Below are positions 56,567 through 64,000 of a stretch of 64,000 nucleotides of DNA, piece by piece. Position 1 is the stretch's first letter, and each line of letters begins with the position of its first letter. The position numbers and the translations under genes were made by a program. The DNA is from Brachypterus glaber. Taxonomy: Eukaryota; Arthropoda; Insecta; Coleoptera; Kateretidae. The notes below the pieces were generated by a model. That model worked only from the letters and a program-made list of their open reading frames with translations. It was not told the origin of the DNA and searched no databases. The DNA is taken from positions 30,011,667 to 30,075,666 of the forward strand of contig OY294051.1 in NCBI GenBank assembly GCA_958510825.1. Reading direction: 5' to 3'.

Positions 56567-57248
56567 CAGTGCGGTCCAAAAGTCACCCCCTCTTAACTTT
56601 TGAACGAGTTGAGATATCGATTTCAAATTTAGAACTCCTAAATAAGACAACTTAAACTATCTTTAAGCATATATTTTATACTTTTATCTCTTAAAATGTG
56701 GCCAGGGGGGCATGGGAGGACATTTTTTTAAATGGAAAGGGGGGTCGTGTGATACGTCATTTTAAAGCTTATAAAATTCTCTATTTAAACTAACATTTTT
56801 AATTTTTTTAAAAATGTTTTTTAAGGTTTTGATTTTTCAATTTTTTGTGCTAAAACATTCGATTTTTTAAGTTTTTTTTATAAATTTTTATTTATGTCAA
56901 CTAAAATTAGTTTAAAAGTATACTTTTTTTCATTATGAAATTAGGCATTTTAAAAAAAAAATGGATTTTTTAGAGAAATTTTCAACCCTATTTTAAACCC
57001 AAAAAAAAATAAAAAATATACAGTTAAATGGAGAATTTTATAAGCTTTAAAATGATGTATCACACGACCCACCTTTCCATTTAAAAAAATGTCGCCCCAT
57101 GCCCCCCTGCCCACATTTTAAGAGCTAAACGTATCAAATATATGCTTAAAGATAGTTTAAGTTGTCTTATTTAAGAGTTCTAAATTTGAAGTCGATATCT
57201 AAACTCGTTCAAAAGTTAAGAGGGGGGGGTGACTTTTGGACCGCTCTG
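56567..57248. mobile_element. F1 foldback element, copy 6
   Basis: 682 bp, ends cagtgcggtcc and ggaccgctctg with TA on both sides. Shorter than the others through small deletions near its centre. Confidence 0.85.
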
Positions 57249-57406
57249 TATAATGTTTCTTTTATAGGACCACCTACGAAAACGACAATTTCACACGATT
57301 AGGAGAGCATAAAAGTCATAAAGTCATACTGCACACGAGTGCAAAATAATATCATACTCGTTTCAGATTATTTTGGTTTTTATACGAATATATAGGTTTT
57401 ACCGAT

Positions 57407-57411
57407 TAATC
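57407..57411 (+). repeat. Copia target duplication (TAATC), left
   Basis: TAATC borders the element here and at 62101-62105. Confidence 0.85.
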
Positions 57412-57606
57412 TATTAGAGAGATAGATCCAAATTCCAGTGGAACACCAAATAAAGCGTAAATCTGTTGAGATATTATATTTAACTTGACATAAAATTAAT
57501 ACATAACAAAACCTATTTGACATCCGTCATCTTCTCTTAACTGGTATATTTCAGGTAATAACAAAAATACCTATTACAGTTAAGATCGGTTATTTGAACT
57601 CCAACA
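57412..57606 (-). repeat. 3' LTR
   Basis: On the minus strand it starts TGTTGGAGTTCAAATAACCG and ends CTCTAATA. It differs from the 5' LTR only at one base (gagagatag here, gagaaatag there). The first 27 bases contain the last codons and stop of gag-pol. A TATA-like taaatataata is inside. Confidence 0.95.
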
Positions 57607-60600
57607 GTCCCCCTCAAATAGCGAGCTTTTTGTTCTTGTTGACTGCATTCCCAATAACTGTAAAAACTTCCAGTGCTTAACTCTAGGCAGACCTTTCGTA
57701 AATAAATCTGCAATCATTTCTTCTGTTGATAAATGTTCCAGCTTAATATAGCCCATCTGCAAAACATTTCGAATAAAGTGATACCTTATATCGATATGTT
57801 TAGTCTTCGGATGAAACATTGTATTTTCTGCTAAAAATTTTGCTCCCACATTATCATTTGCCAGAACTATATTCGATAAACTTGAGTATCCTAGTTCCTG
57901 AAGAAACTGTCGAAGGTAGCAGGCTTCTTTAGTAGCTTCAGCCATACTCATATATTCTGCTTCTGTTGATGATAATGCTACTGTACGCTGCTTTCTTGCT
58001 TCCCAAGTAACTGCAGCCCCGCTTAACATAAACGTGAATCCTGTGTATGAACGTCTGTCTATGATGCAGCTACCCCAATCAGCATCAACGTATCCTTTAA
58101 GATTCTTTTCGTCCTTTTTGTACACAATTTCCATATCCATAGTTCCCTTAAGATATCGAAGAACTCGTTTAGCCGCAGTCCAATGTTCTTCTTCATGGCA
58201 CGTATTAAATTGGCTCAAGGAACTTACAATAAACGAAATATCTGGTCGAGTAGCAACTGCCAGATAATTTAATGCTCCAATGAGTTCTCGAAAAGGCCTT
58301 GTCCCATTTACAGTAGATTCTCCTTCTTTTTTTGTTAATTTTACATTCGGATCGACTGGTGTTAAAACAGGTTTAGAGTCGGTCATGTTAAAACGATTCA
58401 GTATATCTCGTATATATCCTTTTTGAGAAATACTTATGAAATCTTTTCCTTGTGAAATTTCTATACCAAGACAATACCGAGCATTTCCAAGATCTTTAAC
58501 TCCAAAGTTTTCTGTTAACTTTTTTCTTATATACTCCATGTTTTCTAAATTTTTGTATGCAATAAGTATATCATCTACATAGATTAACACTATGACTATT
58601 TCTCCCCCTCGTTGCATAAAGTATACGCATGGATCAGTATTCATTTGCTGTAAACCAATGCTTTTAAAAAATGTATCTAAACATTTATGCCACTGATGAC
58701 CAGCTTGTTTTAAACCATAGAGGGACTTTTGCAATGCACATACCTTATTTTCTCCTTGGAGGTCATTTATCATTTCTTTAGCAAGTATTCCTATAGGATC
58801 TTGACGCCCTTTCCTAGAAACGATTTTTTCTAAACTTTCTTCCAAGAGTTTTGGTATTTCCATGAATATTTCTTCATGTAGGTTTCCATTTAGGTAAGCA
58901 GATTCGATATCTAGTTGATGTATTTTCAAATCTTCCTTGACAGCAAGTGCTATAAACAATCGAACTGAACTAAGACGAGCAACTGGCGCAAAAGTTTCAC
59001 TGAAATCAAATCCAGGACGTTGAGTAAAACCTTGTGCAACGATTCTAGCTTTTCTTTTTTCAATGGAACCATCAGGATTGTATTTATTACGGAGTATTGT
59101 TCTACATCCTATAATATTTCGTTTTTCTGGTCGTTTTACGATTTTCCAGGTATTATGTTTTAGAAGTGATTCTATTTCTACCACAATCGCATTTTTCCAA
59201 GATTCCAAATCAGGACCATTTAAAGCTGATTTCCAAGAAATTTCAGTTGCTAAACATGCTTGTTCATAATTTTCTAAATCGTTATTTTGCTGTTGAATAG
59301 TTCTGTATTCATTTTCTTGATTTTGCCGTTTATTTTCATTATGCTTATTATCCAAAATTTTTGCTTCGTTTGTTTCTACTCTCTCAGTTTCATTTTCAAA
59401 AAATTGCTGAGGTTCTTGAGGTCTTACAATACAGTATTGTTTTCTAGGACGTCCTATATTTCCATCCCTAATAATACTAGGCCTTCCTCTGCCTCTTCTT
59501 TCTTGAATTTCCGGTTGTTCTTCCTGCTCCTGTAAATTCTCTTCATTCAAAATATTGTTTTCTGCTGAATGTCTAGAATTTTCTACAACATTCGTACCAA
59601 TTTCAATATTTTCAGAATTTCTATTATTTAAAAATGTTATATTTGATTTTTCAAGGTTTTCTTCAGACATAAAATCTTTATTATTTCCTTCTGATATAAT
59701 TTTATCTACAAATCTTATATCTCTGGCAATAATAACCTTTTTTTCGGTTGGTAACCAAACACGATAGCCTTTTGAATTATCACTATATCCCAGAAAAATA
59801 CAATTTATACCACGAGGACTAAATTTTCCTTTCGCAGGATTTTTGTCAAGAACAAACGCCTTTTCACCAAAAATTCTTAGATGCTTTAAATCCGGGGTAT
59901 GTCCAAACCATTTTTCATAAGGAGTTTTACCTTGAAGTACTTTCGTAGAACATCGATTTCTAACGTAATTTGCAGTATAAATTGCTTCAGCCCAAAAAGA
60001 AGGTGGTAGTCCAGACTGTATGAGCATGCAACGTGCAATTTCCACGAGGCTTCGATTTTTCCGTTCAGAAACTCCATTCTGCTGTGGAGTATGTGGCACG
60101 GTTACACGATGTTTGATGCCCTCTTGCTGCAGAAAGTGCTCAAACTCATTACTTACATATTCACCACCATTATCTGTCTGTAAATACTTGATTTTCTTTT
60201 CTTTTTGGTTTTCTATTAAACTTTTATATTCCTTAAAAGCTTGAAAAGCATCGCTTTTACTTCTTAAAAATTTAACTTCACACCATCGAGAATATTCATC
60301 AATAAATGTAATAAAATATAGGGATTTTCGTTTTGATTCTGTACGCATCGGACCGCATATGTCCGAATGTATGATTTCCAACATATTCATGCATTTTTCT
60401 GATTGTTTTGGAAAAGGTAGAGCAGTAAATTTACCTTGTAAACAAATTTCGCAAGGTGGAATAGACACTTCATTTCCCCAAGTCATTCCAGCAACGACTT
60501 CATTTTTCTTCATTTGAAAAAGGTCATGTTGATTCAAATGTCCGAGTCGCTCATGCCATATCGTTGCTTTTGTTTTAGAATTTTTATCAGAGACCAAACA

Positions 60601-61797
60601 TGACTGTTCATCAGTATATTCTATAATATAGTACAGGTTTCCTATTTTCTTAGCAATCATACAAATATTACCACACTGATCCTTTACTTCAGCCATATTC
60701 TTTTTGAAAATAACTTCGTAACCGTTCTCAGTTATTTTGGAAACAGACATTAAATTTGTTCTAAGCCCAGGTACGAATAATGTATTTTCCAGACATACAC
60801 CACGTTTGTGTCTTCCATCTGATACAAATATTCTCACAGTACCTTTTCCTTCAACGTCAGCAGATGAATTACTCGCCAGTTGTAGCTTCCTCTGTTCCGT
60901 GCTAATAAAATCTTTGAAGGTGCTTTTGTCCTTGCTTAAATGAGAAGTACATCCACTATCAAGGCACCATCTGTCACTTTCTAAGTTTATTTCCGCACGT
61001 AGAAATGTTGAAAAAGCAAAATCTTCAGCCAAATTTGACTTTTCGTTCTTTTCGGGACAAGAAGAAGACTTGTGGCCAACTTTGTGACATCTATGACATT
61101 TAAATTTAAATGGCTTATTTAAATCATATTTCACATTTTCCGCCGTTTTGTTTTTAAAATTTGTTTTATAAAAACCTTTTGCTAACATTGCACTTTGTTC
61201 ACATTCTTTGACTTTTTGTTTTCTTGTCTCAATTTCATCTAAAATTTTCTGTTTTAATATTTCTGGATCTGGTAACTTCGTTTGTGCTACTATAGCACAT
61301 CGAAAATTTTCATAATTTTCAGGGAGACTTAACAAAAGCATAATAGATTGTTGTTCATTTCCGAATTGAAATTCCATTTCTGATAGTTCGTCTATTAAAT
61401 TAAAAAAATGCCCCATTTGTTCAGCTATATTACCAGATTCGTCCATTTTAAAACATATTAACCGCTTCCATAAAGAAACCTTTCTCGCCGGTGCTTTTGA
61501 TTTAAAAATTGATTCAAGTTTAAGCCAAATTTCTCTTGAAGTTTTACAAGTTTTTATATTTTTTAATTCCTTCGAGCTTATGGAAAGAATTAAATCTGCT
61601 CTAGCTTTTTCATCAAAATTTTCCCATGCTTCCACATCAGCTGCATTGTTTTCTGTGGGTTCCGGCTTCTTTTTCTTGCCGTTAACATATCCCCAAGTTC
61701 CGTTTTTGATTATTATCGCTTGAGCTTTAATTTGCCATGAATCAAAATTATCTTTTGTCAAAGTTTCAAAGCGTATCGAGTTTAAAGTTGATTCCAT
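57580..61797 (-). CDS. Copia-type gag-pol polyprotein
   Basis: 1405 residues in one frame, a usual Copia length. The gag part (1-~260) ends with a CCHC zinc knuckle (C234, C237, H242, C247) that binds RNA. The aspartic protease has the DSG active site at D280. Integrase has the HHCC zinc site (H415, H420, C449, C452) and the DDE triad D479, D542 and E578 (35 residues between the last two). Reverse transcriptase has D963 (LDIESAYLN), YGLKQAG, and YVDD at 1073-1076. RNase H has D1238/D1240, E1279, D1315 and D1336. The start ATG is ~93 bases after the primer site. The last nine codons lie in the 3' LTR. The stretch from about 980 to 1018, before ALQKSLYGLKQ, is longer than in classic Copia. All catalytic residues are present. 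Confidence 0.97.
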   Translation of the reverse strand: MESTLNSIRFETLTKDNFDSWQIKAQAIIIKNGTWGYVNGKKKKPEPTENNAADVEAWENFDEKARADLILSISSKELKNIKTCKTSREIWLKLESIFKSKAPARKVSLWKRLICFKMDESGNIAEQMGHFFNLIDELSEMEFQFGNEQQSIMLLLSLPENYENFRCAIVAQTKLPDPEILKQKILDEIETRKQKVKECEQSAMLAKGFYKTNFKNKTAENVKYDLNKPFKFKCHRCHKVGHKSSSCPEKNEKSNLAEDFAFSTFLRAEINLESDRWCLDSGCTSHLSKDKSTFKDFISTEQRKLQLASNSSADVEGKGTVRIFVSDGRHKRGVCLENTLFVPGLRTNLMSVSKITENGYEVIFKKNMAEVKDQCGNICMIAKKIGNLYYIIEYTDEQSCLVSDKNSKTKATIWHERLGHLNQHDLFQMKKNEVVAGMTWGNEVSIPPCEICLQGKFTALPFPKQSEKCMNMLEIIHSDICGPMRTESKRKSLYFITFIDEYSRWCEVKFLRSKSDAFQAFKEYKSLIENQKEKKIKYLQTDNGGEYVSNEFEHFLQQEGIKHRVTVPHTPQQNGVSERKNRSLVEIARCMLIQSGLPPSFWAEAIYTANYVRNRCSTKVLQGKTPYEKWFGHTPDLKHLRIFGEKAFVLDKNPAKGKFSPRGINCIFLGYSDNSKGYRVWLPTEKKVIIARDIRFVDKIISEGNNKDFMSEENLEKSNITFLNNRNSENIEIGTNVVENSRHSAENNILNEENLQEQEEQPEIQERRGRGRPSIIRDGNIGRPRKQYCIVRPQEPQQFFENETERVETNEAKILDNKHNENKRQNQENEYRTIQQQNNDLENYEQACLATEISWKSALNGPDLESWKNAIVVEIESLLKHNTWKIVKRPEKRNIIGCRTILRNKYNPDGSIEKRKARIVAQGFTQRPGFDFSETFAPVARLSSVRLFIALAVKEDLKIHQLDIESAYLNGNLHEEIFMEIPKLLEESLEKIVSRKGRQDPIGILAKEMINDLQGENKVCALQKSLYGLKQAGHQWHKCLDTFFKSIGLQQMNTDPCVYFMQRGGEIVIVLIYVDDILIAYKNLENMEYIRKKLTENFGVKDLGNARYCLGIEISQGKDFISISQKGYIRDILNRFNMTDSKPVLTPVDPNVKLTKKEGESTVNGTRPFRELIGALNYLAVATRPDISFIVSSLSQFNTCHEEEHWTAAKRVLRYLKGTMDMEIVYKKDEKNLKGYVDADWGSCIIDRRSYTGFTFMLSGAAVTWEARKQRTVALSSTEAEYMSMAEATKEACYLRQFLQELGYSSLSNIVLANDNVGAKFLAENTMFHPKTKHIDIRYHFIRNVLQMGYIKLEHLSTEEMIADLFTKGLPRVKHWKFLQLLGMQSTRTKSSLFEGDCWSSNNRS
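57607..57622 (-). other. Polypurine tract
   Basis: On the minus strand TTTGAGGGGGAC directly precedes the 3' LTR. It primes plus-strand DNA synthesis. It also encodes LFEGD of the polyprotein. Confidence 0.8.
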
Positions 61798-61890
61798 ATT
61801 TTTATATACTTAAGTGTATACTTCTTCCACTAAGTTTCCCAAAAAACATATAATTAAACTTTTTCCACTTTAATAATATTTCAGATTATT

Positions 61891-61905
61891 CCTGGGCTCA
61901 TAACC
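61891..61905 (-). other. Primer-binding site (half tRNA-iMet type)
   Basis: GGTTATGAGCCCAGG on the minus strand directly follows the 5' LTR. Copia elements of insects prime from the anticodon half of initiator tRNA-Met, whose complement reads GGTTATGGGCCCAG; this site differs at one base. Confidence 0.8.
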
Positions 61906-62100
61906 TATTAGAGAAATAGATCCAAATTCCAGTGGAACACCAAATAAAGCGTAAATCTGTTGAGATATTATATTTAACTTGACATAAAATTAATACATAA
62001 CAAAACCTATTTGACATCCGTCATCTTCTCTTAACTGGTATATTTCAGGTAATAACAAAAATACCTATTACAGTTAAGATCGGTTATTTGAACTCCAACA
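61906..62100 (-). repeat. 5' LTR
   Basis: 195 bp, 194 identical to the 3' LTR. It should hold the promoter and start of the genomic transcript. A short leader of about 108 bases separates it from the gag start codon. Confidence 0.95.
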
Positions 62101-62105
62101 TAATC
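62101..62105 (+). repeat. Copia target duplication (TAATC), right
   Basis: Repeat of 57407-57411. The rebuilt empty site reads accgattaatcaataaat. Confidence 0.85.
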
Positions 62106-62274
62106 AATAAATATAATTATTTTTTAAATTCTGGCGAAGGCGCGGATGCTAAAAATAAAAAATAAAAACTAAGCAACTAATTAACGTGATATAAATAAAA
62201 TAGTAAATAGTTCAATACAAACAATTTCCACTGAATAATTTTAAAAATAAACTGTCCTTAAGGTTACCCTTCCT

Positions 62275-62475
62275 ACACTGATAAAACAGTTTATTTGTGT
62301 CAACTAAATATTTGGTTAGATATGGCCAATTAAATTATTTAATTGTGACTAATAAATTTTATTTCTGTCAATTAAACTATTTTGTTCTCATTAATAAATC
62401 ATTTTGAAATTAAAATATTTTTTTACATGAACTAAATATTTATTTGTCTCGAATAAAATCCTTTTTATCAGTGTA
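62275..62475. mobile_element. TA-flanked MITE (CACTGATAAAACAG ends), copy 2
   Basis: The left end tacactgataaaacagttt and the right end cctttttatcagtgta are inverted, with long AT-rich pairing arms. It is the most complete member of the family at 45686 and 62776. Confidence 0.75.
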
Positions 62476-62685
62476 AGTTACAAATTCTTTCTCAAGTAAT
62501 TTAATAAAACCAGGGTAATTAAGCAAAATTCGGTATTTTAATTAAAGTTCAAGAATTTTATTGAAATACCTTTCGCGATTGAAAGAAATTAGAAATAAAA
62601 AAAAAATAGAAATTTAAATAAAACTGAACTTCAGTTTTATATTGGGTTTTCTTATAAAATATTTAAAAAGAGAAAAAAGACTTGA

Positions 62686-62775
62686 ACAGGGTGTCCCAGA
62701 ACCGGCGTTAAATTTTAACATAGCGCTGGAGCAAATTGTTCTCGAAAAAACGCCAATAAAAAAGGTTTTTTTTGC
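62686..62775 (+). mobile_element. Left-end fragment of a TA-inserting element
   Basis: cagggtgtcccagaaccggcg is a typical start of mariner-type elements, but no matching right end is seen. The next MITE begins at 62776. Confidence 0.4.
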
Positions 62776-63037
62776 TACACTCTTAAAACAGTTTATTTTT
62801 GTGTACAAAATATTTTGTTGGATATGGCTAATTGAATTATTTGTTTGCGACAAATAAATTTTATTTCTGTCAAATAAACTATTTTGCTCCCATTAATAAA
62901 TGATTTTGAAATTAAAATATTTATTTGCATGAACTAAATATTTATTTGACTCAAATAAAATTTATTACTCACAACCAAATAATTTAATTGGCCATATCCA
63001 AATAATTTAATTGGCCATATCCAAATAAATCTAAATT
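62776..63037. mobile_element. TA-flanked MITE (CACTSWTAAAACAG ends), copy 3
   Basis: Starts tacactcttaaaacagttt and shares with copies 1 and 2 the words ttggatatggc, attaataaat and actaaatatttatttgac. A 23-base unit (aatttaattggccatatcc plus neighbours) is duplicated near 62983-63025. The right terminus is degraded. Confidence 0.65.
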
Positions 63038-63249
63038 ATCTTTTTTATTTGTACAATGGACAAACAAGCAGGCCTGGCCTTTCAGGTGTCTTTTTTACAC
63101 ATATGAACACCGACTAAAAAATCCTTAAAAAATCATCTGAATTTTTAAGAAACATTTAAAATTTTCAATTTTTTTCGTTTTATTTTAACGTTTTACGAAA
63201 CAAAACATTTCTTAGAGGGAAAAACAAAAATGTGTAAATTAATACTATA

Positions 63250-63986
63250 CAGGGTTATTCAGAAATAAGTTCGAAATATTAAAGTCGTTAAAAAATATAA
63301 AAAAATGTTCATATAAAGATTGGTCCAGAAATGAGCCCTAAGGGAGCTGCGGCCCTTCGAAGATGAACATATTGAATGGGGAACGAAAAAAGCACCAATA
63401 AAATTTTAATGCTGCAGGGCGAATCTTCATTTAAAACTAAGCAAAAAAGTATTCTTCACCAAAACACCTAAATTTAATATTAAAGGAGTAATAGCCTTTC
63501 AAAAAGTAACATTTTTAGTGGCACAAAATGTTACTTCCTCTTAATTGATTTTTTTATGAAAACGGTTGCTAATACAGTGTTACACTATATGACATTTTTT
63601 ATGTATTTTTACTGAAGAAATCTATATTTTTTACAAAAAGTACAAAAAATATATATATAAAAAAGTTTGGGGCAAAAATATGTTAAGCCTCACATATTTT
63701 GTCCGTCTAGGCACGCCTCTGGATAAATTCAAAAAAATAAATTAACATAAACTTATTGACCTTATTAATACTAGTATACAATGTATACTATACATGCAAA
63801 AGCTCGTCGCTCTAGCTTAAAGGGTACAAAAGTTATTAATTGAAAACCTTATTTTTATTGCAATTTTAAAGAGCCGTAGCTCCCTTAGGACTCATTTCAG
63901 GACCAACCTTTATAGGGACTTTTTTTCATATTTTTTAAAGTAGAATCCCCTCTTAAATTTCTCGAACTTATTTCTGAATAACCCTG
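63250..63986. mobile_element. Foldback element related to F2, complete
   Basis: 737 bp with inverted ends cagggttattcagaaataag and cttatttctgaataaccctg, TA on both sides. Inside are the paired phrases ccctaagggagctgcggccc and gagccgtagctcccttagg. A reverse partial copy is at 38040-38590, and the left end resembles that at 20045. Non-coding. Confidence 0.8.
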
Positions 63987-64000
63987 TATACTAATATATC

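Larger units (their letters stand above)
57412..62100 (-). mobile_element. Full-length Ty1/Copia-type LTR retrotransposon
   Basis: 4689 bp between 5-bp TAATC duplications. It has two 195-bp LTRs that differ at one base, a primer-binding site right after the 5' LTR, a polypurine tract right before the 3' LTR, and a single intact gag-pol frame with domains in Copia order (protease, integrase, reverse transcriptase, RNase H). Nothing visible is broken, so it may be able to move. The LTR identity points to a recent insertion. Confidence 0.95.

Noticed and set aside
58034..61000. Several plus-strand frames across the Copia region
   Set aside because: They are shadows of the minus-strand gag-pol gene.

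Overview
The window is AT-rich eukaryotic DNA, most likely from an insect or another arthropod, and it reads as a gene-poor graveyard of transposable elements. No host protein-coding gene can be supported. The arthropod call rests on the mixture of elements: a Copia element with a half-tRNA-iMet-type primer site, Penelope-like retroelements (PLEs), a piggyBac relic, TA-, TTA- and TTAA-flanked MITEs, a tRNA-derived SINE and a relic of a repeat-borne protein family common in insect genomes. I cannot name the species.

The only long intact gene is the 1405-codon gag-pol of a young LTR retrotransposon (57412-62100, minus strand). Its two 195-bp LTRs differ at one base and it has a 5-bp target duplication, a primer site and a polypurine tract. 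Two 5'-truncated PLEs (6299-7282 and 12925-14261) are over 99% alike, have 14- and 12-bp target duplications, and carry an open reverse-transcriptase tail plus GIY-YIG endonuclease frame. Their terminal repeats hold hammerhead-ribozyme motifs. The minus-strand motif at 12965-13022 keeps every core base, while the other two have lost one key position each. The second PLE also has a snap-back inversion at its 5' end and sits inside an older palindromic element.

The rest is repeat in repeat. There are six near-complete copies of a ~720-bp TA-flanked foldback element (starting at 20913, 29640, 35116, 38782, 41501 and 56567). A second foldback family is at 1, 8684, 17187, 20045, 30455, 38040 and 63250. 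Harbinger-like MITEs with TTA or ATA duplications lie at 7767 and 9831. Other MITEs are at 12332, 18152, 22060, 42800, 45686, 48488, 51414, 52296, 62275 and 62776. Two SINE copies lie in opposite orientation (17393 and 34791). Broken coding relics are: a DNA element with a DUF7869-like protein tail (27046-28656), a Crypton/tyrosine-recombinase N-terminus (31587-31766), a piggyBac Cys-rich tail (54797-55372), an RTE-type non-LTR tail (46256-46640) and a Jockey-like RT scrap (24443-24511).

Nested insertions give a relative history. The SINE is inside a foldback element, foldback copies are inside other repeats, the PLEs are inside old repeats, and the Copia element and PLEs are the youngest. 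Stretches not listed as features (roughly 1052-2975, 4331-6238, 10498-12331, 20411-20912, 37321-38039, 46641-48487, 55377-56566) are AT-rich sequence where I see short open frames in all phases but nothing I can support.
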